Assembly (NCBI RefSeq): GCF_000739655.1 | Contig: NZ_BATR01000051.1 | Coordinates: forward strand, 62,001-126,000 | DNA length: 64,000 nucleotides | Source: Verrucomicrobium sp. BvORR106 | Lineage (GTDB): Bacteria > Verrucomicrobiota > Verrucomicrobiia > Verrucomicrobiales > Verrucomicrobiaceae | Reading direction: 5' to 3' | In this document: positions 17,573-26,053 of the stretch, in pieces | Layout: every line of letters begins with the position of its first letter | Numbering within the stretch: the stretch's first letter is position 1 | Made by a program: the position numbers and the translations under genes | Notes under the pieces: generated by a model | What the model was told of the DNA's origin: nothing | Database searches by the model: none | Seen by the model: the letters and a program-made list of their open reading frames with translations, nothing else

Positions 17573-18148
17573 ATGACTAAAAAATATCCTTGGCTTGCAT
17601 TGGCGGCGGTGGCGCTCTTCAGCGGACCGGCGATGGCGGACATTCAGCTCGGCGGACCAGGTGTGCCGGTCGGCGTGGTCGTTGCGACCAAGGTGCCGTT
17701 CAAGGTTAGCTACGATCTCCCGAACTCTTACCGGTTTGTGTTCCGGGGCATTGAAGCCCGTGGTGACACCTTGGGAGCTCCGGGCAACTCGGGCACCAAC
17801 GGCAATGGCGGCCAGTTCCACTTGAGCGCGACGGTTTCCACCTCAGTGGGTGGTGAGAAAGTGGGCAAGATCGAATTTCGCGATGTTCAGGACTTTAATC
17901 TCAGTCCGCTGAAAACCTTGTTGATCACCCAAGCCGTGTACAAGGCCACGACATCTCCCATCTCAGTGAGCATGGAATGGGCTGGGCAGGGCAACGCGCA
18001 CAAGCCCAACGGATTCTTCAACATCCTGGGCGAACACCAAGTGGCTCCCCCCGTTCCCGTCGGAAAACTTGAGTTCGCCGTCGGCGACATGTTGCTGACG
18101 GCCGCTGGCACGCAGCCGCCTGGCACAGCCACGATCACGCGCGATTAA
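17573..18148 (+). CDS. Secreted protein of unknown function, first gene of the pilus operon
   Basis: This 191-residue protein has a Sec signal peptide ending GPAMADIQLG and a beta-rich mature part with Gly/Asn-rich loops (GNSGTNGNGGQFHLSATVS). I do not recognise a family. It heads a run of six more genes on the same strand that includes prepilins and a PilT-like ATPase, 41 bp before the next gene. By position it may be a periplasmic or surface component of the pilus, such as a tip or minor subunit lacking a prepilin signal. Confidence 0.7.
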   Translation: MTKKYPWLALAAVALFSGPAMADIQLGGPGVPVGVVVATKVPFKVSYDLPNSYRFVFRGIEARGDTLGAPGNSGTNGNGGQFHLSATVSTSVGGEKVGKIEFRDVQDFNLSPLKTLLITQAVYKATTSPISVSMEWAGQGNAHKPNGFFNILGEHQVAPPVPVGKLEFAVGDMLLTAAGTQPPGTATITRD

Positions 18149-18189
18149 GGCGCTCAGTCACTTTTGGATACGGGACCACCCATTCATCC

Positions 18190-18852
18190 ATGATGCCGCG
18201 CAAAACAAAAGTTATCGGGGGCAAATTTTCTGCCAGGCACGGTACTCGACTGGCGTGCCTGCTGGCGGGTCTCGCCGGTGCCGCAGCATTGGGGCAGATA
18301 CCGGCCCTGCCTTCCGCTTCCGGGGGGAGCCCACCTCCGCCGAGCGCCACCCAAGCCCGGGATGTGGTGACGGAGGAGGAGCTCAAGAAACTGGCCCAGC
18401 CGGAGAACACGCTGTCCTCCATGCTGGCCAAGGCCACCACCCAGGCCCCGGTGGCGGCCCGGCCGTCGATGGAGAGCTCATTGTACCGGAAGTCCGTCAT
18501 TCTGTATGACGGGGCGCAGCACACGGTGGTGCCCATTGGTTCGGTCTTGCAACTTCCTGCTGGCTATCGAAACCGCGTGGTGGAGAAACCCGTGGGCACC
18601 TTCACCTTCTGGCCGGCATTCCTTGAGCGCAATGCCGCCTGGCTGGGAGCGTGGGAAGTGCCACTGAGCATGGCAGAGGGGAATGCAGAGGTTGCGAAGA
18701 AGGTGCTGGCTTCCACCGTCAAGGATTCCCGGGTGCTGGTGGCGGTGTATCGCGGAGGGCCCATTACGATCCTCGAACCCGTGCCTGAACCCAGCAGCAA
18801 AGCCAAATCGGGCACCGGGACGCCCAACGTGAACCAGGAGGCAAAACCATGA
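18190..18852 (+). CDS. Secreted protein of unknown function in the pilus operon
   Basis: This 220-residue protein has a basic N-terminus, a hydrophobic segment (TRLACLLAGLAGAAALG) and a Pro/Ser-rich linker, so it is exported and perhaps anchored. The middle (SVILYDGAQHTVVPIGSVLQ) is beta-like, and the C-terminus is Lys/Ser-rich. No family is recognised. Its stop overlaps the next start by 4 nt (ATGA), implying translational coupling and a stoichiometric link to the next product. Confidence 0.68.
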   Translation: MMPRKTKVIGGKFSARHGTRLACLLAGLAGAAALGQIPALPSASGGSPPPPSATQARDVVTEEELKKLAQPENTLSSMLAKATTQAPVAARPSMESSLYRKSVILYDGAQHTVVPIGSVLQLPAGYRNRVVEKPVGTFTFWPAFLERNAAWLGAWEVPLSMAEGNAEVAKKVLASTVKDSRVLVAVYRGGPITILEPVPEPSSKAKSGTGTPNVNQEAKP

Positions 18853-19937
18853 TAAAGCTGGCGTGCCTGACCGGCCTGATCCTCGCGGGTCTGGCGATGA
18901 CCGCTCCGGCCCAGCAGGCCTGGGTGCGGGAGACCAATCTGGCCAACGGAATGATCTATGACATTCCGCTGTCCGCCACCGGAGGTAATTTCATCCCTCC
19001 GCTGCCCATCTCGGAAGACGGGAACATCTTCGAGCTTTTCGCCCGCGGCACGGCCTGGGACACCAATGTTTATCTCCTCGATACCAAGCTGATTCGTGCG
19101 TACACACCCACCGCCAGCTTTGAAATCATTAGTGAGGACGGTTACGTGCGCGGGGATCCCTCCAGCGCCAATTACGTGAGGCGCACCCGGGCTGACCGGC
19201 CCTATCGTCTGAAGATGAAGACCAGCGGCCTGGTATGGGGCAGCAACAACCCGGCTGAGAATTCCGTGTATTTCTCGTTTCAGGGCCGGAACTATGACGC
19301 CCAGAGCTACTCCGGCCTGGGGAAGGATCTGTACATGCTGCATGAGGGCAATCTCGGGAACGTGAACCTCACGCTTTACCCGCTGTATCATGAACTTAAC
19401 TCCACCACGCGCAGCACCGGCTGCGGGGAGCAGGTCTTCACATTTGTGAGATATGCTGCGGACGGCGTGCCCGATACAGTGCTGGCCCAGCCCAAGCTCC
19501 AGGTATGGCCCGTGCCCTCTGTCACTGTTGAGAACGTCGTTGCCGGGCAGGTCTTCATCGACAAGATTCCGGCGGTCATCTTCAACTTCAAAGACCTCTA
19601 TCCCGATTCACGCACCTATGCCCAGATCTACTCTGGGACGGCGGTGCTGGGGAAGAAAGGCACGATCGTGGGCGGCACCGAGCGCCGCGTTGGCAAGTAC
19701 TACAACCCTGACACAACGCTGGAGGCGGCCGATGTGCCCCAGACGCTCTCCATCACGGTCAACGCCCTCTCCAACTACACCGCCACGGATGGCATCTACA
19801 CGCTGGAGGTGCTGACGGAGTCTCCCTTCTTCAACCGGGCGCCGGAGCGGCTCAAAGTCATCACCTTTGAAGTGGACCGCATCATCTCCTCCCGCGGCAA
19901 GTTGAGCACGGCTGAGGGGGCGGCCACCGGGCCATGA
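18849..19937 (+). CDS. Secreted protein of unknown function in the pilus operon
   Basis: This 362-residue protein has a clean Sec signal (LACLTGLILAGLAMTAPAQQ) and a long beta-rich mature region. It contains two Cys at most, and many Tyr/Asn residues near the centre (FSFQGRNYDAQSYSGLG). I do not recognise the fold. It overlaps both neighbours by 4 nt. Its size and position just before two prepilins are reminiscent of pilus-associated adhesins or assembly factors such as PilY1, but no PilY1 beta-propeller or calcium motif is visible, so this is only a positional guess. Confidence 0.68.
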   Translation: MIKLACLTGLILAGLAMTAPAQQAWVRETNLANGMIYDIPLSATGGNFIPPLPISEDGNIFELFARGTAWDTNVYLLDTKLIRAYTPTASFEIISEDGYVRGDPSSANYVRRTRADRPYRLKMKTSGLVWGSNNPAENSVYFSFQGRNYDAQSYSGLGKDLYMLHEGNLGNVNLTLYPLYHELNSTTRSTGCGEQVFTFVRYAADGVPDTVLAQPKLQVWPVPSVTVENVVAGQVFIDKIPAVIFNFKDLYPDSRTYAQIYSGTAVLGKKGTIVGGTERRVGKYYNPDTTLEAADVPQTLSITVNALSNYTATDGIYTLEVLTESPFFNRAPERLKVITFEVDRIISSRGKLSTAEGAATGP

Positions 19938-20401
19938 AGACGGTTATTCATGGGCAGCGCCAGCGCCAGTGCCGCGGCAGCCTCCTGCTGGAGGCTTCCA
20001 TTGCCATGGGGGCGGCGGCCATCCTGGCTCTGCTGCTGATGAAGTCGTCGCTTCTGTCTATTTCCGGGAACCAATGGGCCTCGGTGCAGTCCCTCACGGA
20101 CGCGGCGCTGACCAAGGAGGAGGCGTTGGCCCGCCGGGTGCCGTTTGCGGACCTGACCTCGGCGACCTCCTTGTGGCCGGACGCGGCGGCGGGCATTCCC
20201 TCGACCGGGAAGAGTGTGGTGATTGGCAAGATGACTGGAGGCAACGCGCTCCCGGGTACCATCACCCGGTTCCGCGTGAGTGCCACGCCCACTGACGACA
20301 CCGAGGCTGGCCTCTCCCTCTGGCGGCTCTATTCCGTCCTCCGCTACCGTGTAGGACAGAAGGAATACGTGAAATCCAGCTCCACACTCCGCGTTCAATG
20401 A
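19934..20401 (+). CDS. Minor prepilin (PilV/GspI-like)
   Basis: This 155-residue protein has a class III (prepilin) signal: a basic leader of about 15 residues, the cleavage site CRG|SLLLE with Glu at +5, then a hydrophobic helix (AAAILALLLMKSSLL). The rest is a small globular domain. That places it among type IV pilus or type II secretion minor pilins, which start assembly and cap the fibre. Processing needs a prepilin peptidase, not found in the window. Four-nt overlaps with both neighbours show tight coupling. Confidence 0.8.
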   Translation: MKTVIHGQRQRQCRGSLLLEASIAMGAAAILALLLMKSSLLSISGNQWASVQSLTDAALTKEEALARRVPFADLTSATSLWPDAAAGIPSTGKSVVIGKMTGGNALPGTITRFRVSATPTDDTEAGLSLWRLYSVLRYRVGQKEYVKSSSTLRVQ

Positions 20402-20934
20402 ACTGCCTCCCTCCCAGAACTCCGGGCAGGAGGTCAAACGCTGGCTTCAGCCTGCTGGAGACCTCTGCCGCGATGAGCATCCTGCTCGCTCTGGCAGTGG
20501 CGATGCTGGTGATGCTTCAGCAGCACATTGCTTTCATGAATCTGGCCCGGCAGCAGGGATTCCTGACCACGGACGCGCCGCAGGTGGGAAATCTGGTGGG
20601 CCGGTTGTTTGCGAAGGCGGATCACTACTTCGTCTATGAGACCCGTGCGGGAGGGCTGACCGGTGCTCCCCCAGTGCTGGTGAACGGGAAGGCAGCCCGG
20701 CTTTATTTTGAAGCGGCCAACGGGGAGACCCGCGAGCAGTGGATCACGGCTGAGACGTCGGGCGGCAGCACGTCTCTGGTCTGCCGGTCGAGGCGGGCGG
20801 ATGGCTCGGAGTTTTCCTGGAATGTCTGCACCGGGCTGGCCGGTGCCACCTTCCACTGCAATGAGGGCGTGCTGGGGGTGACCCTCAAAGGGGCGGGTGG
20901 CGAGGAAATAAGTTACTATGGAGGAAGCCAATGA
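20398..20934 (+). CDS. Minor prepilin (PilW/GspJ-like)
   Basis: This 178-residue protein has a prepilin signal, NAG|FSLLE with Glu at +5, followed by a hydrophobic helix (MSILLALAVAMLVMLQQHI). The C-terminal domain has two Cys (LVCRSRR and WNVCTG, plus one more near the end) that may form a disulfide. Length and operon position suit a PilW/GspJ-type minor pilin. It overlaps the preceding and following genes by 4 nt. Confidence 0.8.
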   Translation: MNCLPPRTPGRRSNAGFSLLETSAAMSILLALAVAMLVMLQQHIAFMNLARQQGFLTTDAPQVGNLVGRLFAKADHYFVYETRAGGLTGAPPVLVNGKAARLYFEAANGETREQWITAETSGGSTSLVCRSRRADGSEFSWNVCTGLAGATFHCNEGVLGVTLKGAGGEEISYYGGSQ

Positions 20935-22871
20935 CCAGGCGTTGTCGCAGTTCATTCCAGCGCGGGTTTGCGGCGATGCCCATGGTCGCCACCTTCTCCC
21001 TGCTGATGCTTCTGGGGGTGACGATGGTGTTTCGCACCAGCCTGCTGCGTCGTGACCAGGCTGCCAAGGCTCAGTTGCGCCAGGACTATCGGGAGCGGGA
21101 GGAAGCAGTGCTGCGCTCCCTCATAGCGGTGTTTCCGAAGAAAGCCATCGCCTGCATGAAGGCGGGTTATGCGTCCTCAGAAAATCACACATGGCGCGCC
21201 ATTTTTGACGAAGCTCTGCGCACTGCCGTGGTGGAGAAGTCCCTGCCGGACGTCGCCGTCACCGCCATGGGGCTGGCCAACGTCCGGCGTGGCGACGTGG
21301 GCGACCACACCACCACCGAAGCCGCAGGGTGGATCACCTCCCTCACGGGCGTGGCGGGAAGTGTGACTCCTGGAACCACGGCGTATGCCTCAGTGTTCCA
21401 GGGGCCCCAGTTCGCGGGCAAGGTGCCTCCGCTTCTGGAGGCTCCCTCGTCGCTTGCGGACGTGGACGCTTTGCGGCCCGTGGTGCATCTGGACAAGATC
21501 TACACCACCCAGTCGACCGGGTTGCTCGCAGACGTCACCAAGTATCCCCGCTTCAACCTGATCCCTTATCCCAACATCCGCTTCGGCTATGCCAGCCCCG
21601 GAGCGCCGTTTGTGGCTAAGCGGAACTGGTGGGCCTTCTCCATCCGCTACGGCAAGAAGGTCGGGCAGAAAAAGAATTACATCCTTTCCCTGTACGAGGT
21701 GCCTTCGCAGCTTCCCATCGAGGCAGCCACGTTTGCCGACATCGGGAGTCATGCAGACGGCACGACCTGGGGTGCAGGCATCACCATTGACGGGGGCGTG
21801 TATGCCGACAGTCTGCGGATGAATGGCGCCCATGGAGCCAGCCGCGTCGCAGGGCGGAGGTCCATTGATATCGAGGGCAACACCAGCCTCGGCGGCACGG
21901 CGGTGACCGATGACTTTGACAAACTCGGTGTGCGGGAGCGGATGCAGGCGGAGCTGGGGACCAGCACGCTGCCGGTGGCACTTTCCGCGAACTCCGGGCG
22001 GGTGGTCTTTTTTCCCATCCCCACCGGTCCCGCTTTCCTGACCCGGCCCGCTGGCACCCCGACCACATGGGACACCTACGTGGGCGGGGGCGGGAACTGC
22101 AAAGTGTCGGTCGAGGCACTGGCGATGGTGAGCATTGATGACCAGACGCCGGTGACGCTCCGGGTGCGTTTCAAGAACCCCTCCGGTGCGGTCACTGAGG
22201 TGATTCTCCGGCGTGGGCAGAACTGGCCGACCCTGCTGGAGGCGGGAGGGGACGCGATGCCGTTTCAAACCGAACTCACCAACAGCAACCGCTCCTGTGT
22301 GACCTTCTATCCTGCGCTGGTGGATGCCTGGTTGCAGTCCAAGGGAGGGGCGACGGTGGCCGTGAACAACAGCTACCATTTTTCCACGGCCCCCACAGCG
22401 GATCCCTTGACGGTGCGACCTTTTTCGTCCCCACCCACCGCCGTGGACATGTGTGTGATTGTGAGAAAAGGGAAAGACCTCACCCCTTTCACCCAAGGCC
22501 TCTCGATCATGGCTCCGCTGCGAGTTTACATTGGCGATGACCTCAATGCTGTGCCCGCTGCGGCTCCTCCCGCGGGCTCCGGTCTGCCAGCAGGTTCTGT
22601 CTATTACCCGCCCATGTCTATCTTTGCGGCCGAGATGCGGGTGGGCACCACGGCCTTTACCCGGCCGTTTGAGCATCATGGGCAGATGGGATCGCTCCTT
22701 TCTGGGACCAGCACGACCTGGCGGCCGCTTGACATGAAGTCCGGCACCGATCAGGCGGTGCATAGCGAGGGTCTCCAGGCCGACCTTTCACCGTTACGCA
22801 GCCCGGCAGAACTTCCCCCAGTCTATCAGATGAACTGGCTGGTGGTGATTGAAGAAATTCCGCAAAACTAA
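20931..22871 (+). CDS. Large PilX-like pilus assembly protein
   Basis: This 646-residue protein begins with a short basic leader and RG|FAAMPMVATFSLLMLLGVTM, a prepilin-like signal without Glu at +5, as in PilX/GspK-type proteins. A long exported domain of about 600 residues follows, far larger than typical PilX (about 200) and larger than GspK (about 330). It is beta-rich and contains few Cys. Placement directly after PilV- and PilW-like genes supports a PilX/GspK role at the fibre tip, where the large domain could be the adhesive or substrate-contact module. Alternatively it is a membrane-anchored surface protein. Confidence 0.72.
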   Translation: MTRRCRSSFQRGFAAMPMVATFSLLMLLGVTMVFRTSLLRRDQAAKAQLRQDYREREEAVLRSLIAVFPKKAIACMKAGYASSENHTWRAIFDEALRTAVVEKSLPDVAVTAMGLANVRRGDVGDHTTTEAAGWITSLTGVAGSVTPGTTAYASVFQGPQFAGKVPPLLEAPSSLADVDALRPVVHLDKIYTTQSTGLLADVTKYPRFNLIPYPNIRFGYASPGAPFVAKRNWWAFSIRYGKKVGQKKNYILSLYEVPSQLPIEAATFADIGSHADGTTWGAGITIDGGVYADSLRMNGAHGASRVAGRRSIDIEGNTSLGGTAVTDDFDKLGVRERMQAELGTSTLPVALSANSGRVVFFPIPTGPAFLTRPAGTPTTWDTYVGGGGNCKVSVEALAMVSIDDQTPVTLRVRFKNPSGAVTEVILRRGQNWPTLLEAGGDAMPFQTELTNSNRSCVTFYPALVDAWLQSKGGATVAVNNSYHFSTAPTADPLTVRPFSSPPTAVDMCVIVRKGKDLTPFTQGLSIMAPLRVYIGDDLNAVPAAAPPAGSGLPAGSVYYPPMSIFAAEMRVGTTAFTRPFEHHGQMGSLLSGTSTTWRPLDMKSGTDQAVHSEGLQADLSPLRSPAELPPVYQMNWLVVIEEIPQN

Positions 22872-22902
22872 CTGGAACCTGCACTCCTCTCCCTCCTCAA
22901 AC

Positions 22903-24063
22903 ATGACCGGCATCCCTGACTCCCCCGTGCAAAACCTGCTTGGCCGACTTGCAGAGGCCTACCCGGGTCGCGAGATCTCCGACGTGCAGTTGCGGTCCAA
23001 CGGCCTGATTTATGTCCACACCAACCGTGGCATCGAAATCGCGGAATCCTTCGGCATTCAGAGCGATGCCATGGTCCACCAGGTGGCTGAGGCCCTGTAT
23101 CTGAACCAGACCATGGAGATCTGGACGGACGTGAGTGCGGCTGGCTCGGTGGACAAGATGTGGGAGCTCGTCAAGACCCGGCGGGTCATCGACTTCAGCT
23201 GTGACGCCGGAGCACTGGGCGCCCCCGTTCGCATGCGTGTGCAGTTGCACCTCAGTGAGGGGGGCATGGGTCTGACCACCCGCTGGTTGCGTGGGACCAT
23301 TTCCCAACTCGAGACGCTGGGGCTTGACGCCATGATCTCCGACAGTTTGCGCGAGCTCATGCAGCGCCGTTTCGGTCTAGGCCTCATCACGGGCCCCACG
23401 GGTTCAGGGAAATCAACCACCCTTGCAGCCGTGCTGGACTGGGTGCGCCGGAACTTCCCCAAACACATTGTCACGGTCGAGGATCCCATTGAGTACCGCT
23501 ACTCCGCCACCATGGAGGACCCGAACCAGCCAGGGGTGCAGATTCCGTGCCCTTCCCTGGTGACCCAGCAGGAGGTGGGCAAGCACACGAACTCCTACCA
23601 GTCAGGTTTGAAGGAAGTGCTGCGCAAGACGCCCAACATCATCCTAATCGGGGAAATTCGTGATCGGGAAACCATGGAGACCTGCATCGAGGCCGCCCAG
23701 ACCGGCCACTTTGTGCTCTCCACATTGCACACCCGCGGTGCCGTGAAGACCATTGACCGTATTCTGGAGTTCTTCCCCAAGGAGCAGCAGCCGGCCATTC
23801 TGCATCGTCTGGGAGAGACGCTCACCTTCGTGCTCTCCCAAGGTTTGCTCACGGGCTTCAACGGCCGCGTGCTCGTGACGGAGTATCTTCAGAACACCAG
23901 TGAGTCAGTGGCCGCCGGCATCCGGGCGTATGATGGCAATGCCACCTCCCTGGCAGACGCCCTCCGTTACAAGGGCAATTTGCGCTGGGACCAGAGCCTC
24001 CTGCAGCTCTATCGCGGCGGGGCTATCTCGGAGAACATCTTCAACGCGAACCTGCTCGGCTGA
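22903..24063 (+). CDS. pilT: PilT/PilU-family pilus ATPase
   Basis: This roughly 386-residue secretion ATPase has an N-terminal PAS-like domain, Walker A at about 164-172 (GPTGSGKST), the Asp box VEDPIEYRY, Walker B with the PilT-type run LIGEIRDRETMETCIEAAQT, and the His box STLHT. No tetracysteine zinc motif is present, which separates it from PilB/GspE. It should be the cytosolic hexamer that depolymerises pili. ATG 22903 is chosen since it opens a family-like N-terminus; an in-frame ATG at 22849 overlaps the preceding gene. The canonical C-terminal AIRNL motif is only loosely matched (AGIRAYDGN), so a PilU-like role is possible. It is the last gene of the plus-strand operon. Confidence 0.9.
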   Translation: MTGIPDSPVQNLLGRLAEAYPGREISDVQLRSNGLIYVHTNRGIEIAESFGIQSDAMVHQVAEALYLNQTMEIWTDVSAAGSVDKMWELVKTRRVIDFSCDAGALGAPVRMRVQLHLSEGGMGLTTRWLRGTISQLETLGLDAMISDSLRELMQRRFGLGLITGPTGSGKSTTLAAVLDWVRRNFPKHIVTVEDPIEYRYSATMEDPNQPGVQIPCPSLVTQQEVGKHTNSYQSGLKEVLRKTPNIILIGEIRDRETMETCIEAAQTGHFVLSTLHTRGAVKTIDRILEFFPKEQQPAILHRLGETLTFVLSQGLLTGFNGRVLVTEYLQNTSESVAAGIRAYDGNATSLADALRYKGNLRWDQSLLQLYRGGAISENIFNANLLG

Positions 24064-24119
24064 GGACGGGCATGCTGGGTGTTGTCGCCGGTTCAAGGTT
24101 GTGACGCCAGCAGGTCCAA

Positions 24120-24279
24120 GGAGCGGCGGTTTGTGCTTGCACAACCGCCGATGGTTGCCAGAGCAAGCAAGCTCCCAAGTAACAACACAGTGGCAAGACC
24201 ACACAAGGCGGTGGTTGCTATCTGGTGATCAGTCACTCCGTTTTCCCCCGGCGGTTGTGCAAGCACAAACCGCCGCTCC
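24120..24279. repeat. 160-bp element with perfect 31-bp inverted repeats
   Basis: Positions 24120-24150 and 24249-24279 are exact reverse complements over 31 bp. Each arm is itself nearly palindromic (CGGCGG...CCGCCG with one extra T), so each can fold alone or the two can pair across a 98-bp centre. The element fills the 299-bp gap between the converging pilus operons. No reading frame of note is inside. It resembles a REP doublet or miniature mobile element and may also terminate both operons. Confidence 0.8.
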
Positions 24280-24362
24280 ATGGGGGGCATGCTTGGAACG
24301 CGTGGGGGAAATCTGCCCGCCCCATGGGCCGTGTTGAATCACACAGGGTGGGTCAGTTATCT

Positions 24363-25298
24363 TCAATGTGGGCTTGCCTTGGCCTGGCTGAGAACGCCGG
24401 TTCGGGAGAGCTGCGTACGAATCCGCCCCGCCAAAGTTTCCAGGAACCGGACGTGGTTTTCCAGCTCCGCCCGGCGCACTTCTGGAATGGCGGCCCACCA
24501 GCCTTCATTCTGGGCATGGGAGCGCAACTGACGGTAGCGGTCCAGACAGGTGTCAAGATCCTGCCAGGTCCGGGAGGCGGCGGCGAGATCGGTCTGACCG
24601 GGCTGGAGGCTGGCGTTCAGTAGATTGATCGCGGCTCCTGCCCCTGTCAGGCAGTCGGCCAGCCCGCTGTCTTCTGAGAGCGCGTGTCTCAAGGCCCGCT
24701 GGGCCAGTGCTTCAGAGGCCTTCTGGGCCGCATCGGGAGACCCCGCTCTGGATTGAATCTGGAAGTGAAGGATTTCATAGAGAACGGCGTCCCCGGGATC
24801 CAGCTGGCAGGCAAGACGCAGGCGCCAGTCGGCGGAGGCGTTGATGTAGCGGCTGTGAGCTGCGGAAAGAGCCAGCGGGCCATCCCGGCGGGTGCGGGCG
24901 GTATCGAGGCGGGCGATGAGTTTGACTCCTCGATCCAGCAGGGAGCCACCTGCTTCCTCTGGAGTCTCGACGGCCGGAGCAGGAGTCACGGAAGGCGGGG
25001 GCATGGGCGGCTGCCCACGGCGTGCCAGCCGGCCCGGCATGGGCGGCGGTGGCGGCGTTTGATTGGGTGCGCCCGGTGCGAGGGCAGCAGGTTGGTGATT
25101 GCGCGTCTGTTCCCCGCCATGCCAGTAGGCATAGAGGGAGTCGCGCATGAGCCGGGCGACCAGGCTGCCGTAGGCACTGCCGGCAATGCCGAAGGCGGGC
25201 GGCGCGGGTGGACCGGATGAAGGCGTCGGAGCGGCGAACCGGCCTGCGACCCACACAGCCACTGCGGCACCGATCAGGAGCGGGTACGAAATGCGCAT
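24363..25298 (-). CDS. Membrane-anchored helical protein linked to the ABC module (PilG-like position)
   Basis: This 311-residue protein has an N-terminal membrane anchor (YPLLIGAAVAVWVAGRFAA), a Pro-rich linker at about 85-110, then an alpha-helical C-terminal domain rich in Ala/Leu/Arg with TPR-like helical pairs (AQKASEALAQRALRHALSED). No named family is recognised. It overlaps the ABC permease gene by 25 nt and is the last gene of the minus-strand pilus operon. In Myxococcus xanthus the pilGHI genes encode an ABC ATPase, a permease and an accessory protein needed for pilus assembly; this gene occupies the accessory position. Confidence 0.7.
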   Translation of the reverse strand: MRISYPLLIGAAVAVWVAGRFAAPTPSSGPPAPPAFGIAGSAYGSLVARLMRDSLYAYWHGGEQTRNHQPAALAPGAPNQTPPPPPMPGRLARRGQPPMPPPSVTPAPAVETPEEAGGSLLDRGVKLIARLDTARTRRDGPLALSAAHSRYINASADWRLRLACQLDPGDAVLYEILHFQIQSRAGSPDAAQKASEALAQRALRHALSEDSGLADCLTGAGAAINLLNASLQPGQTDLAAASRTWQDLDTCLDRYRQLRSHAQNEGWWAAIPEVRRAELENHVRFLETLAGRIRTQLSRTGVLSQAKASPH

Positions 25299-26053
25299 AG
25301 TCCGAGGAGGAAAAACGCCACGCCTTCAAGACCCAGGCAGACGACGGTTTGGAAGAAAGAGGCCATGGGCAGCGGACCCATCTTGAAGACCAGCCTTGGA
25401 GTGAGATCCGCGAGATGATAGTGGGGGATGATCATCCAGAGGGCCTTGAGCACGGGATTGTCACTGGAGGTGAACATGGGTTCGAGCCAACCACTGCCGA
25501 AGAGTCCCAGGAAGAGCAGGGCCACCGGGGCCAGGAAGGCGATCACCTCCGAGGTACGGGTACCCAAGGCCACGCCGAGCATGAGCAGCGGCACGGCCAC
25601 CACGCAATAGAGCACGGCATACTGGGCCACCAGTCCCAGCCAGCGCGCGGCTTCGGCGGGGTTCGACGGGCTGCAGAACAGCACGCATACACCTGCCGCG
25701 ATGACGGCCAGGGCCACGGCCCAGATGAGCAGTGAGGCACTGATCTGCATGAAGAGCTGGCCGGGCTTCAAGCCGCCGGCGTGCAGGTGCTCCAGGATGC
25801 CCTCACGTCGCAGGCGGTGGCCCACGGCGGCAGCTTGAAAGGGCAGCCAGGTGAAGAGGGCCAGCCAGACATAGAGCCAGGCGGCCTGGGCCCGGGCGGG
25901 CTGCAGAATCACCGGCTTCTCCTCCCAGGGTGTGACGAGTGGGGCCAGCCAGGCAAACAGGAGGGCACCGCCTAGCAGGAGCCAGCAGCTTCCCCGCACG
26001 GTGAAGCTGGTGGTGCAGACATGAAACAACGGCCAGGTGCGTTCGGATCTCAT
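25274..26053 (-). CDS. ABC-2-type transporter permease (PilI-like)
   Basis: This 259-residue integral membrane protein has about six hydrophobic segments, among them SCWLLLGGALLFAWLAPLV, LLIWAVALAVIAAGVCVLF and IAFLAPVALLFLGLFGSGWL. The short cytosolic stretch GHRLRREGILEHLHAGGLKP matches the coupling region of ABC-2 permeases. Its start overlaps the ATPase gene stop by 4 nt, so the two should form one transporter. The location inside a pilus operon suggests the transporter serves pilus biogenesis, as proposed for PilH/PilI in Myxococcus. Substrate unknown. Confidence 0.8.
   Translation of the reverse strand: MRSERTWPLFHVCTTSFTVRGSCWLLLGGALLFAWLAPLVTPWEEKPVILQPARAQAAWLYVWLALFTWLPFQAAAVGHRLRREGILEHLHAGGLKPGQLFMQISASLLIWAVALAVIAAGVCVLFCSPSNPAEAARWLGLVAQYAVLYCVVAVPLLMLGVALGTRTSEVIAFLAPVALLFLGLFGSGWLEPMFTSSDNPVLKALWMIIPHYHLADLTPRLVFKMGPLPMASFFQTVVCLGLEGVAFFLLGLCAFRTRS

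Noticed and set aside
17573-22871. Verru_Chthon cassette (A-D proteins)
   Set aside because: Some prepilin-like proteins are present, but I see neither the very large A protein nor the cassette's repeated gene set; the pilus ATPase and 4-nt overlaps fit a pilus operon better.
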